DNA of 64,000 nucleotides, taken from NCBI GenBank assembly GCA_029532625.1, contig JARFXM010000006.1, positions 310,001-374,000 of the forward strand, in the 5' to 3' direction. Position numbers and translations under genes: made by a program. The notes under the pieces were generated by a model that saw nothing but the letters and a program-made list of their open reading frames with translations, was not told the origin of the DNA and did no database searches. The stretch is from Lomentospora prolificans (Eukaryota; Ascomycota; Sordariomycetes; Microascales; Microascaceae). How positions within the stretch are numbered: the first letter of the stretch is position 1; each line of letters starts with the position of its first letter. Of this stretch, positions 37,031-47,916 are shown one piece after another.

Positions 37031-37832
37031 ATGAGCCTCCTCAACCCGACGACCACTTCGGTGGTCCTGCGAATTACTGCCCGCCCTGCGGCGGTCCGTC
37101 AGGTCCTTAGCCGCAACCTGGCGATATGCCAATCCAAGACCATTAGCACCCTCCGTCCCTTTGCCGCCGCGCCCACCAGCCCGAGCTTCATTGTCAAGAA
37201 ACCCACCCATATGCTCCGACAGACCCGTTTTGCCTCATATGCTGCATCAGAGGTTCCAGGAGGCGCCCAGCTCGACTGGAATACCTTTTTCCAGCTCCGC
37301 AAAACTCGCCGTCGAATCCAGGTTCTCTTCAGCATTGCAGGCGCTGCGACGTGCGGTACCGCTGGTTCGTGGGTTCTTGCTACGGGTCTTGCCGAGCCCC
37401 TATTGGGCTTGATTCCCCTTGATCCCTTCATCACGATGGGCTTGATGGCTTTCTCTTCGGCAACGCTGGGGTGGCTTCTGGGACCTAGCTTGGGTTCTGG
37501 CGTGTTCAACTTGTGGTACAGGAGGATCAAACCTCAAATGGCTTGGGTACGTTCTACTTGTCCCTAATGTGTTCGGGTCGTTCCAGCTAACCAACCTTCG
37601 GTATATAGAAAGAGAAGGAGTTCTTTGCACGCATCAAGAAGCACCGAGTTGATCCTTCAACGTCATCTGTCGGTAACCCAGGTATGTTGCTGTCCTTGGG
37701 AGAGTTGAAAGACACAAGCTAACTCGCTCAGTCCCCGATTTCTATGGCGAAAAGATTTCAAGTGTATCCGGATACCGACAGTGGCTTAAGGACCAGAGGG
37801 CGTACAATAGGAAGCGAACCCGATTCGTATAA
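37031..37832 (+). CDS. PAM17: Presequence translocase-associated motor subunit Pam17
   Basis: Exons 37031-37546, 37609-37681, 37732-37832 give 229 residues. Pam17 is an inner-membrane protein that works with the TIM23 import motor to pull preproteins into the matrix. The N-terminal ~70 residues are Arg/Ser/Thr-rich without acidic residues, a mitochondrial presequence. The family core reads LDWNTFFQLRKTRRRIQ, a first membrane segment, GLAEPLLGLIPLDPFITMGL, a second membrane segment (MAFSSATLGWLLGPSLGS), then KEKEFFARIKKHRVDP, VGNPVPDFYGEKISSVSGYR and QWLKDQRAYNRKRT. Splice sites are standard (GTACGT..ATAG, GTATGT..TCAG). ATG 37031 is the first ATG in frame. It converges on the UBA4-type gene with only 235 bases between stop codons. 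Confidence 0.96.
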
Positions 37833-38067
37833 TTATGAAGGGAAGACTATACGAGACGCACGGACAATAGCAACCGGCATCTCGATATTGTTACCGACGG
37901 TCGAGCCATAGTGTTTCGCCAATCGCTCGCTGTAAGACTACAATGATGGTATCTCAAATCTCACGGGGGAACAGCAGATTATGTACTATTGCACAAACTC
38001 CCCTTTTGTTAGAAAACTCCGGAAGTTTTTTTGTCGTGTGTCTGTCTCCATGGTTCCCGCCTGGTGC

Positions 38068-39606
38068 TTATGTGAATGGGAATGTCGGGTCGATGTCTGC
38101 TTTCCATGCCCTCATGCCTCCCTTGATATCGCCAATGTAACGCTCTCCTCCCCGGTCAAGACCCATCTCTTTGAGTCTTCGCGTCACAATTTGCGAGTCT
38201 TGTCCTTGTCTGCATACGACGAAGATGGGGGCCGACGGTAGGAGCTCGGCCGGCAGCCACTCAGGCCGAGTATCGACCACGCCGGTGCCGCTGAACTTCC
38301 TATACGGCACGTTGATGGCGCCGTCCAGGCTTGCGACCTGGAAGTGCTCAGCTTCCCTGACATCCAGCAGGAGGTGGCGTTCGTGCCCCCCGTCCTTGCG
38401 GACCCTTTCAAGATACTCTTTTGGAGACACACGTTCTTCAGGCCGTAGTGTGTCAACCACAGAGAGAATGCCGCAAAAATGAGCGTAATCTACGCTGCCC
38501 TGCTCTAATGATTGCTTCGTCAGTGTAGAGTCCGGGCCACAGGCAAAGCACGTCTTCCTTCTCCCTGCCATTCGCACGGACCGGAACGGCGTCGCAACAT
38601 GCCCTGAGAAGAGAAGCATATGATGCTGTATGGGGTTCTCATCCGGACTCGTCATATACGACTGCTCGTGTTTCCCAGCCGCGAGAATCTTTATACCTTC
38701 CAGGGCTTGTAAGACGCCCATGACCCCCACGACTGGCCCCAAAATACCGCCCTCGCCACAGCTGACGACCGTTTCGGGAGGTGACGGTTTAGGGAAAACA
38801 CACCTGTAGCACGGCCCACCGCCCCGGTCTCCCTGCGGACGAGCGGGGCAGTTCATGACCATGAGCTGGCCATGGGTTTGGAGAGCTGAGGCGAATACGA
38901 GAGGTTTTTGATAAAGGACGCAGGCGTCTGAAATGAGATAACGAGAGGTGGGATGATCTGTACAATCGAGGACGAGATCGTATTGAGAGACAATAGACCC
39001 CGCCGTTTGGGGAGTGAGGTGCTCGTGATGTGCACGGTAGCCGATGGTAGGGTTTAAGCTGGGACTGTTAACAAGTGTCTATGAGCGGGATGAATGGTGG
39101 AAGCCAACCCTTTGAGAAAGCATATTGCGCTGTCCACTTTGGACATTCCAACTCTTTCCGTAGAGTGTGCAATCTGGCGGTGAAGGTTTGAGACTTCCAC
39201 GATGTCCCCGTCAGTGAGCCCGATTGTGCCTATACCCGCTCCGGCAAGGTATGCCGCTGCCGGGCATCCCAGACCCCCAGCGCCGACGATTAGGACAGAA
39301 GCCTTCTTGAGTCGTAGTTGGCCTGAAATACGGGTCAGTGCATAGGAACCGTCAAACCGTGGTTGGTAATAAGGGAGCTGGACCGTGGACCCCCACCTGG
39401 GGTATGATAAGTTGGCGGGCATATCGCTCATAGTCCACCGCCTCCAAAGGCCACTTCCACGGGGTGTTACCCGCAGAATTATGGCTGGGCATGTTCGGGT
39501 ATTCCTCATTCATATGAGTTTCGGCCTGCCTCAGCTCGTTCTTCAAGCGTTCCAACTCCTTTTCCATCCTCTCGATGTCCCCTCTCAGTCTTGTCACAGT
39601 GTCCAT
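38068..39606 (-). CDS. UBA4: Adenylyltransferase and sulfurtransferase (Uba4/MOCS3)
   Basis: Exons 39606-39384, 39322-39109, 39058-38068 give 475 residues. Uba4 adenylates and thiolates the Urm1 C-terminus, for tRNA wobble-uridine thiolation and protein urmylation; MOCS3-type relatives also serve MOCS2A in molybdopterin synthesis. An N-terminal coiled coil (IERMEKELERLKNEL) precedes YERYARQLIIPQVG. The ThiF/E1 ATP site is VLIVGAGGLGCPAAAYLAGAG with GLTDGDIVEVSNLHRQI. Paired zinc cysteines are CYRC and CFAC, and the loop TVVSCGEGGILGP holds the candidate catalytic Cys. The C-terminal rhodanese domain has LLLDVREAEHF and the active-site loop VVCRQGQDSQ. Intron 1 needs the weak donor GTCCAG to give PQVGVHGQLRLKKA; intron 2 (50 bases) restores GLNPTIGYRAHHEHL. 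Confidence 0.95.
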
Positions 39607-40733
39607 GGCGTCCTTGTCTGTCTCCCTCGAAAACAGGAATTTAAAGTACGATTAAGGATAAAGAATAGGTTAGAGAAGTTCCCTTAGAGTCCGGAAGGGA
39701 GAAGAAACTGGCTCTTCCTGTTCTTTTCGCCTCGGAGCTAGAATGATAGGCACAAATGGTGGGGCAAGAACGAACCGTTTTCGGTGAGTGTCGGTGATGG
39801 CGGGGTGTCTTTGTCATGGATTGATTTCAACTGCAATATAAACTTCAGCTATATATATACAGAAATGGATTGTAAAACATCAATCTGTGAATCGATCTAT
39901 GTTATTTGTATCTATTTAATTTGCTCAAAAGTACGCAAATACTAACGGCCAGAAAAACTTTCTCCGCACAGTCTCGGAAGAAGTGGTACGGATTTTCGTG
40001 GATTTGGAACGGGAGCCAACCTGGTTTGTAGACCGACTAATAATCGTGCAAAGGCGGCCAACGATCTCTTGGCAAATATTGAGAAGCTTCTTCGCCAGTC
40101 GCCAGCGACGCCGCCTGTACGCGGCTGTGGACTCTTTGATATCAATAATGACCTCGAGTCACATTAACAATCATCTCGCCAGTTTGTGCAGTAGCCCCTA
40201 GTATGCCTCGTCTTGGCCTCGCCCAGACATTTTGCCTACAACACTGATTGATCCGAACGGGCTGCTGCTGCTGGGACGACATAGCTGCGCAAGGGCTGCA
40301 TTACATTGGGGCTTACGAGGCCCGGGTGGCGCCGAGCGAGAGAGTCCACAAGCGAAACAATAGGATGTTCAGTGTTCAACGGGGTCCAATGTAAGGCCCA
40401 AATGTTCTTTACGAGTGCCTCCGCTGTGCCACTTCACTCCATCTAATTGATCCTGAAGCGGGTGATCCTTGAAGCGGCGTTGGCAACCGTGGCCATCAAT
40501 GCTAAGGCTCAGTGTACAATGAATTGAGGTAAGTCCTGGAAGATTCCAAGTCCTTTCGTCGAGTCCTCCGGCCGTGTCCGGGCCACAAGCATTTCTGCAA
40601 TCATCCGTGAATGTTTAACTACATTTCCTCTTGTGACCCGTGCTCTTTTTCATGAGATTTGGATTGACACCTTCGGTGACTTCCAGAAAAGTCTGACTTT
40701 GCAGCACAGGAAGGGCGGCCGTGATGTGCTGAA
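39607..40733. other. Intergenic
   Basis: Promoter side of the UBA4-type gene plus about 800 bases before the MFS remnant. AT-rich at 39830-39930 with a short TATATATATA run near 39851. No gene supported. Confidence 0.45.
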
Positions 40734-41463
40734 ATGGAGCTCGGGACTGAGAATACTGAATCCCAGGTCGCCTCGGCCGGCAACGCGGTGACAGATGAGC
40801 AAGCCAGTTTCAAAGGGCCGAAAAAACCTGACGTAGCCCTTTATTGCATTCGGTTATGGGTCGTCATAGGTGCCATGATGCTTGGGGTATACCTCCTGGG
40901 GCTTGACTTGACTATTCTGGCGACAGTATGTAGCCCTTTCGTTATCCGTGGCTAAAACTCTTACTGATTACGCCTGACTTACATCTATAGATTGTGCCCC
41001 CATTGACAGATCACTTCGGCACAATCAACGATGTCGCCAGCATGGTACGAAACCGCTTATGTTCTGGGAGTGTAAGCGTTTCTCTTCTGATTTTCTACGT
41101 CCCAACTAACACAAATGGATGGGCCCATCACGGATGTGTCTTCACCCCCTGGTGGGTAACATTACACTCTCCTCCCAAACAAGCACATCTATCTCGCCTT
41201 ATTGGTCATCATCGAGATCGGCAGCATAATATGTGCACTCTCCACAACAAGCCACGCCTTCATTATCGACCGCGCTGTCAACGGCGTCGGGTCTGCCGGT
41301 CTACTAAGTGGTGCTTTTCTCATTATCTTTGCGGCTTGCAACCCCACCATACGGTCCTTCGTCACCTCCTTCGCCATGTCTTTGATATCGGTAGGGTTCA
41401 TCACGGGCCCCCGATCGCTGGTGCCCTGGCACACTGCGTTACCTGGAGATGGAGTAAGATGTG
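40734..41463 (+). pseudogene. MFS transporter remnant (5' part only)
   Basis: The start ATG and a typical DHA2-like N-terminus are present: CIRLWVVIGAMMLGVYLLGLDLTILAT, a 65-base intron (40926-40990), then IVPPLTDHFGTINDVAS. The frame then breaks: WYETAYVLG follows in a different frame after an extra base near 41044. A later segment reads HIYLALLVIIEIGSIICAL, DRAVNGVGSAGLLSGAFLII and SVGFITGP. The next conserved piece, PIAGALAHCVTWRW, is again out of frame and needs one more C in the C-run at about 41407-41412. After WRW (41455) a possible donor GTAAGA appears but no downstream transporter exon is found; about two thirds of the 12-14 membrane segments are missing. I read it as a decayed, truncated gene. 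Assembly error is less likely, because two frame breaks and a truncation coincide. Confidence 0.82.
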
Positions 41464-42145
41464 ATAGCGCGTCTTTGTAAATGTTGTATCCCTAACACAT
41501 CCTTAGGATTTTGGATTATTATTATTAGTTCTTAATGCATTACATTACACCGAGAATTGCAGGTGAGTCCGGATTGGACTGACGGTGAGGGCTCCCCCGG
41601 TGCCTAAGCTCTATAAGTCTACAAGAAGGATTGTTTCTAGGTGTGAGATCGTATTCTACTCGTAGAGCTTAGAAAATGGATAGAAGCGGCTCAAATGTGG
41701 ATCGGTAAGTGGCCCAGTTTGCCCATTCATGTAGTCGTGACAGTCTCTTAATACCCTCCCGAGGTATCAGGATACACTGATGTACTTGAAGCCATCCTCT
41801 CGAGCGCTGAACGATGTGCACGCGCAAGATGTGACAGAGTGCTTCCGTGCAATCGTCGCTCGACATGACGATTGAGCCGCGTGACGCAATAGTCCACAAA
41901 CCTCATGGTTTGAGGGTCCAAGGTTGGGGTGCGTGGTAACGGGGCTTTGTGATTCGCTGGTTCCTGCCACACAGAGAGCTCCTGCCTCGATCCCAAAAGC
42001 GGGTTAATTGTTTTCGGTGAGTTCTCGGTGACCGCAGGGCAGCTAGTCAAAAATTCAACATGGTGGGCGAATCCCACCTTGACCGCATTATTTTTTTTTT
42101 GGACTCTCCCAGTCCATCCAGCTCCTCACCACGACTCTAGACATA
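41464..42145. other. Intergenic between MFS remnant and SLX9
   Basis: No transporter homology continues here. Contains the SLX9 promoter, with a T10 run near 42091. Confidence 0.4.
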
Positions 42146-42806
42146 ATGGTTCGCCGCCCTCCCACCTCAAAACTCCCTGCTATTTTCTAGCTCGCCTCGC
42201 TGTTCAACAATATCGCTAACCTGTCTGCAGGCCAAAACCGCCCCTAGAACCGCAACAGAAAAGCGCTTCGCTCGCATCCGCGGCGAAATTCCGTCCACCG
42301 CACCTCGCAAAATCCACCGGCCCGATGCCGCCACAAGCGACGACTTCATCCAGTCCAAGCGCGACCGCCGCACGATAAAACACTCCTCCTTCGTACATAA
42401 AATTCAGAAATCCACGCCGGTGGGCGCCCGCGGTGCCACGGCCACCTCGACAAAACGGAGAAGGCCCAACAAGAAGCTCGTTGCCACGCTCGAGGACCTT
42501 GTCGATGCGTTGCCCGAAGTGGAGGAGCTGAGCGCCGAGACTGTGGGCAAGGTCAGGCATAAGAGTCTGAAGAGCAGGCCAGGAGCGCTCAAGAGGAAGG
42601 AGAAGATCGTGCGGGGCGAGATGGAGAGATTTGGGATGAGCATGGCACGATTGGTAGCCGGTGGAGGTGCAAGGGGTGGCCTAGGAAATGGAGAAGAGGA
42701 GGGGAAGAAGGCGGCAAATCCCACCGGAAACCGGTGGGCGGCGTTGAGGGGATATATTTCGGCGACGATGGAACAAAACCCTGCTTTTACGGAGAAGAAA
42801 TCGTGA
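42146..42806 (+). CDS. SLX9: Ribosome biogenesis protein Slx9
   Basis: The main exon 42231-42806 encodes AKTAPRTATEKRFARIRGEI, then basic segments (FIQSKRDRRTIKHSSF, TKRRRPNKKLVATLEDLVDA), KSRPGALKRKEKIVRGEMERFG and a C-terminal RWAALRGYISATMEQNP. These are Slx9 family features. Slx9 is a small nucleolar/nuclear protein that helps 40S assembly and pre-40S export. The 5' end is uncertain: the acceptor CTGCAG at 42230 with branch GCTAAC is clear, and the only upstream in-frame option I see is ATG 42146-42148 followed directly by a GTTCGC donor, i.e. a one-codon first exon, giving 192 residues. A more distant first exon is possible. It converges on the DEN1-like gene. Confidence 0.82.
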
Positions 42807-43569
42807 AACGGTTGTAGCGAGGGTTGAGGACGACACACTCTATACAAAAGACTTTCACCTCGCCCTTGAGATATACCCGACAATGCGGGTGTCATCAAGG
42901 CAATACCATGTGGCACAGAGCTTGCGTCTGGGTCCGTTGAAAGAAGACACGATACCATGACAACAACACTTATTACAGGCAGGAGATTCGGCTCTGGCAT
43001 GATTTGGGCGAATGACCCACATATTGATCACGGCGGGATAGGTATTTCGTGGCTTTTACTTGAATAGTCGACCAAGCTCTATCTCATGATGCTACCGTTA
43101 AGACCAACAGATTCTGAACCGACGGCTAGACCAAATACCCAACTCCCTGCCAAGTAAACTGAAAAATCCGGACAAAAGTGAAGTTGGAAAAAAAAAGGTA
43201 GTAGCATAACTCGTGCCAAAGTGAGGGCTCGGGCGAATTCGCCTGCGGCTTCACCTTGAGAAGACGCTGGAGCTACTTCCGGACGGACCGAGGCGTGTAG
43301 AGTAGATGCTCGCCAGAGAGGATGGAGAACCGCTTTGCATTCCACAAAGAAAAAAAGAAAAAAAAAATCAAGAAGAGCTTTCTTGTCCGTCGTACATTGC
43401 AACACGTCTTTCGAGTTTGTTCATAAGAATCATCAACCAAAGTGTCGAGAAAAACGCCTTACTGCAAGACAAAAGAGATCATGATCCCATCTATCATGGT
43501 GGTTGCCATCCGCTCAGTCGCCGTGTGGTATTTCTGTTCCAGTTTAGTTCCATATACAAAGCTTGGGTG
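42807..43569. other. Convergent intergenic region
   Basis: 3' regions of SLX9 (+) and the deneddylase gene (-). A-rich tracts at 43189-43197 and 43348-43368. No gene supported. Confidence 0.45.
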
Positions 43570-44935
43570 CTAATCAATCCGAGGAGGCGTTTTGGATTTT
43601 GAGGTATAGGGCGATGCACTACGTCTGCGGTCGTCATCAGCAAGTTGATGGAGTAGCGACTCGAATAGAACAGGTACTTACGATCGTCTCCGTACGCCCT
43701 CCTTGCGGAGGCTTTCTATTATCTTGAGCATCTCCTTCCGGCCACCGTTGGAATCCACCATCTTATTCGCCATGCTCATTGACACTTTTTCTCGGGCATT
43801 TACGCTCAACAGCCGTTTTATGAGGAGGTGCCGCATGAGAATACAGACAAACACGCCGCAATCGCTACCGTTCTCTTGTTGCGGGGTATCTTCGAGGTGG
43901 TGGAACCGTAGGCTCAGCCCCATGACCTTTTCAAGCGCCCGTGTGGCTGCCTTGGCCTCTTCACGATTTGAGGCGCCGAGAGAGTCGTAGTGGAAGGCTA
44001 CCCGGTCAATCTTGCTGACCAACAAGAGGGACCAATGCGAGCCACCTTCGGCTTGGTTAACATAGCGGTTGTCGTTGATGGGGAGGAAAATATGTGTGCA
44101 ACGGTTGAAGTTGGGGAGAGCGCTACGAATCGAGTTGACGTCGGGTTCTTTCATGAGGAGGAAGGTCATACTCGGCCGGAGTAGGATAATGTGGGCTTGC
44201 GGATATCGAGGGAGGATTTCCCGTTCGAGCCATCTAGAACGGGTGGGGGTCCCCTGGTTAGCCTCGCGCATCCTTACAGCAGCAGAATGTAGAGCTCCAG
44301 AGGGTAGAATTCTGTCGGAGGAGATCGTCGCATGCGGCCTAAAATACGGAGGAAGGAGGGCTGAGGAAAGGAACTGACTCTTCCCAAAATGCAATATTCT
44401 GAAAAGAACAAGTGCATGTCAGTCTCAGTGCTAAAGTATGTGCATGGCAATCTCGTGGAGGGAGAGGACAAGCCAAAGGTTCTTGAGAACTGGGGGATTG
44501 AAGGAGGAGGGTTCGATATACATTGTCTGTTAACCAGTCGTTCCGAAGAGCTCTGATATCTTCGTAGGTCACTGTTGAGCTGGCGTCAGTCAGGTCGATT
44601 TGGTCGGCGCGTATCCATGGATGGTTTCAGCTGGGAGTGGGGTCCGCCCTACAGAGAATATCGTGATCTGACCCAATTAGCATTTCATTGAGAAACGACG
44701 GTTCGCCCAATCTTCCAAGGCAATTCCGAAGGAAATTTTCACGATTTACTCACAGGAAAGGTACGGCTCGGACGGAGATCTCTGCTTGCGAGGAAAGCGA
44801 GGCACTATGTCAGCACTATTCTGCCAAGCGCGAGTGCGATGGGGCCATGGTTTTTTTCTCCTGCGACGACGGGGTAGAAACAAGCCAACTTACAGGATCA
44901 CCGAGGCGGCGTGCCATCTTGGATCGGAAAGTCAT
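43570..44935 (-). CDS. NEDD8-specific cysteine protease (DEN1/SENP8-like, C48)
   Basis: Proposed exons 44935-44894, 44781-44754, 44667-44653, 44571-44522, 44398-44379, 44233-43682, 43624-43570; total 762 bases, 253 residues, all phases consistent. C48 proteases of this type process NEDD8 or remove it from targets. The N-terminus assembles as MARRLGDP, SEPYLSYHDILLTYEDI, LRNDWLTDNNIAFWEEWLE. The catalytic set is His118 (EGGSHWSLLL), Asp135 (HYDSLGA), Gln171 (oxyanion) and Cys177 (NGSDCGVFVC). The C-terminal exon adds RSRSASPYTSKSKTPPRID after RRRS; without it the frame ends at a TAA overlapping the donor GTAAGT. Start is 44935, or 44917 six codons later. Exons of 15, 20 and 28 bases make this gene easy to mis-annotate. 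Family assignment is firm; SUMO rather than NEDD8 specificity cannot be excluded. Confidence 0.9.
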
Positions 44936-46576
44936 GGTTGGGGTATAGTAAGGAATCGGGGAAGGTGAGGGATCCGGGGTCGAGAGAGGGAGAAAAGTAG
45001 CCGATACTATATTAAATATAGGCGTGGAAGTGATTTCGGGGTTTGAGGAAAACTTGAGAAGACACGGCAGTGGTGGATTAGAGTGTTCAGGTACATGCTA
45101 CGAGAGAAAAGTCAAATGAGACCTGGGGTAATATGTACATACATGACTTGGTTGGAATCAGGATGGCGGGGCTTGAATTGGTGTGGGTTTGGGCCTGAGT
45201 GGTGCCTGCTTGGTTTTTTTGTCGTCACCTGCTTCGTCTCGGTCGAACTCCGCGGGGCACAAGACTGCTCCGCCCAGAGCGGTGACGTGAAGGTTAGTGC
45301 CAGCCCACAGATTTATGATGCGATGGAGGAAGCAATGTCGCCGTCCGAGTTGCTGTTCCACGAAATGAGAGATAGCATTATTCACAGTTTTATTCTCGGG
45401 TTCAATCCAGTGCGACAAGCCAAGGATGCGGCTGACTTTGGGTTTCGAATCCATCTGCTCAGAGCCACAAGGTCTTCGTCTCAACCACCCAAGCTGGCAT
45501 TCGCAGGCGTCTCATGTATTATTTGGCGTGCCTTCTGCTCCACTAGATTTTTTTCTTCTTTTTCTCTTTTCTTCTAGTCCCCTCATTGTCCGCTTGTGGG
45601 GCTGAGCCCAGCACGCAGGAAGGAAGCAACAACTTGGATGCAACCTTCATGTACCATCGTAGGCCTCTTCTCGGGGGGCTGCGCTTGCTTGAGCATTCGC
45701 GCATGCCGCTGCGGTTAGTACAAAGTAATACAGTGCAATTGCTGGCACACCCCGAGGTGTCGTGGGGTACTTCATCTCGCGCTGGCTGCAATGCAGCGAG
45801 GCCCACAATCAATCGGAGACGGATAGAGCAGCCGATGGTTGGAGGCTGGAGGAGGCCTGAGAATATGCATCACTGTCCGTTGCATGTCGCTGGCAGGGCC
45901 ACCAAGTGAGGGCCTCCATGGCACGCGCCACCTGCCGCGTTATCACCCTTCTGTGCTCAACTCTCATTCCAATTTTATCAGCGTTGAAAGGGTCATGGAG
46001 CAAAGCAGCTTCGCCATCGTCATCGCTGGGGCGGGAAACCATTTGGAGACATTTGCCGATTCAGGTTCAGTGCCATGTGTACGATATCTATCATCACATG
46101 ACGCTGAAGAGCGAGCATCGTTGCTTGGCGTCCTTGTCCGATTTCCATCTTTGAAGTGCGTGCGGCGCAAATCGCACGTTCCTAGATCGATTGAAGACAC
46201 ATTTAAATTTGCCTCCTTCAAAACCAGTGACTTCAGTATCTTCTCTGTAGTCGTAGTCTGTTTCACACCAGGCATAAAAACAGCTCTATCCAACTCTTAG
46301 CTTTTTCATAGTTACCACCTGGAACTATCTGCACTTCGAACCCTTGAAAGCTTGTATCGAGCTTGATGGACGAAGTTGTTGATATTTTATCTCCCACAGG
46401 GAGGGAGCTGCAATAAAATTTCCCACTTTCCCATCTCAGGTGCCCTGCCCATACTTGACCCATGGGATTGATATACATCAATCCGCTTCTATTTGCCTGT
46501 ATATGGCCGTAACATTCTTATGCCGCCATCCTGACTCTCTATATGTCTTCCTTCTAGCGAGTCGGTAGAGCAACTA
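44936..46576. other. Intergenic
   Basis: About 1.6 kb between two minus-strand genes. No conserved ORF, tRNA or repeat seen. Confidence 0.45.
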
Positions 46577-47916
46577 TCATCTTCTTGCAGCAGCTCTCTG
46601 TAACTCTCGCTGCTGATCGGGTGGGAGAGGTGGAGGGCCCCTCTCGACTAATGTAAAGTCACCGTTCTGGGGATCCATAACGCATCGGAAGTGTGTCCAC
46701 TCCCTCGATATAGGTCGCGTCCGTACCTTCTTTTCCAGCTCCGTCTGCAGCACATACGCCCGTTCCCTAGCTGTACCGGCGCCAATGGCCACGTCTGTCC
46801 GTTCTCTCCAGAAGTCAATCATGCACTGCCTCCGTTCAGCAGACTCTTCGACCCACGACTCATTACTGGGTGCGTCCTTCTTAGCCATAGCCGAGAGCGC
46901 TTCTGCCGTTGCGGAAGGTTCCGTTGGTTTGGGAAGCGCAGACTCGTGCTGGGACACGTCGTGATTGGTCTGCACGACAAAGCCGGAATCCGTGCGGACG
47001 GCTCCACTGAGGAGATCCTTTTCGATCATACTCGCCTGCTCACCGTCACAAAGGCAGAGGTATGCGGGACTAGTGCGCGTGGAGGCGAGTTCAGCAGCTA
47101 CGTCGGCGGCAGACTGATGAGCGGGACGGGGCCGGAATATGATATCGCGGAGGATGCTCGCGATGGAAGGGCGATATCCGAGAACGACCAGGAGTTGGTG
47201 CCAGCGGATACCGAAGCCGCGGCTATTGTTCGAAGGGCGAAAATTGAGGGAGATAGAGAGTCCCTCCCTGTGGACGAGTTAGAAGGGTTCAAACGAAAAT
47301 ATATATTGATGGGTAGCAGATACCTCACGCCAGTCAATACACCCACAAAGCCGGCATAAGTAACGGTTCTTGCAACAATCTTCTGCGGTTCCTCAGACGA
47401 AGAGTCCACAAATTCGAGGATCACGAGAAGTTCCCTCAATCTATCCATGGCCCAATCCAGCGTTCTGAAGTGTAGTAAACGGGATCCTTTCTCGCCAACT
47501 CCGTCGCCAACCCCGCCACCAACCCTAGCCGCTCCCGACGTACAACCCAGTAACGCGTCCAAGAGTACGTTCAGCGCCACGAGCAAATACAACTCTACGC
47601 CGGATGCCTCCGCGATACCTTTGATCTCTTGTGTCTGCACATCGTCGTATACACCGCGGAGCAAGAACTTCATGATATTGATAGTTCCGGAGCGGATATA
47701 CTGGTTCGGAATGAACCACTCCAGAAGCTCTAGGAAAACCGGTGTGGTGTGCCGAAGCTCACGCGAGAGGTCGCGGGCTAGCTCGACATAACGCTGGGAG
47801 GGAGCGAGGGCTAAATCGATGCGGTAAATTGGGATTGGGTCCGTTTCTTTAGGGTATGGTTGTGGAGGGATCAAGAGCTCCTCTCCTGAGGCAACGGGTT
47901 TCCGGCGCGTAGTCAT
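46577..47916 (-). CDS. Acid ceramidase-like / N-acylethanolamine amidase family protein
   Basis: Exons 47916-47324 and 47267-46577 (donor GTATCT, acceptor CACAG, 56-base intron) give 427 residues. Family features: IYRIDLALAPSQRYVELA, GVELYLLVALNVLLDALLGCTSG with the candidate nucleophile Cys125 (as in the CTS motif at the mature beta-chain start of acid ceramidase), and LLHFRTLDWAMD with Arg151 and Asp154 at the spacing of the animal active-site Arg/Asp pair. Then come VTYAGFVGVLTGVREGLSISLNFRPSNN and FGIRWHQLLVVLGYRPSI. The C-terminal half ends WTHFRCVMDPQNGDFTLVERG. Animal relatives are secreted and self-cleaving; no signal peptide is visible here, and fungal members are probably intracellular. 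Substrate (ceramide or other N-acyl amide) is inferred. It is divergent from the chromodomain gene across an AT-rich island. Confidence 0.88.

Noticed and set aside
46691..47359. 222-residue plus-strand frame
   Set aside because: Antisense shadow of the acid-ceramidase-like gene; it contains no family features.
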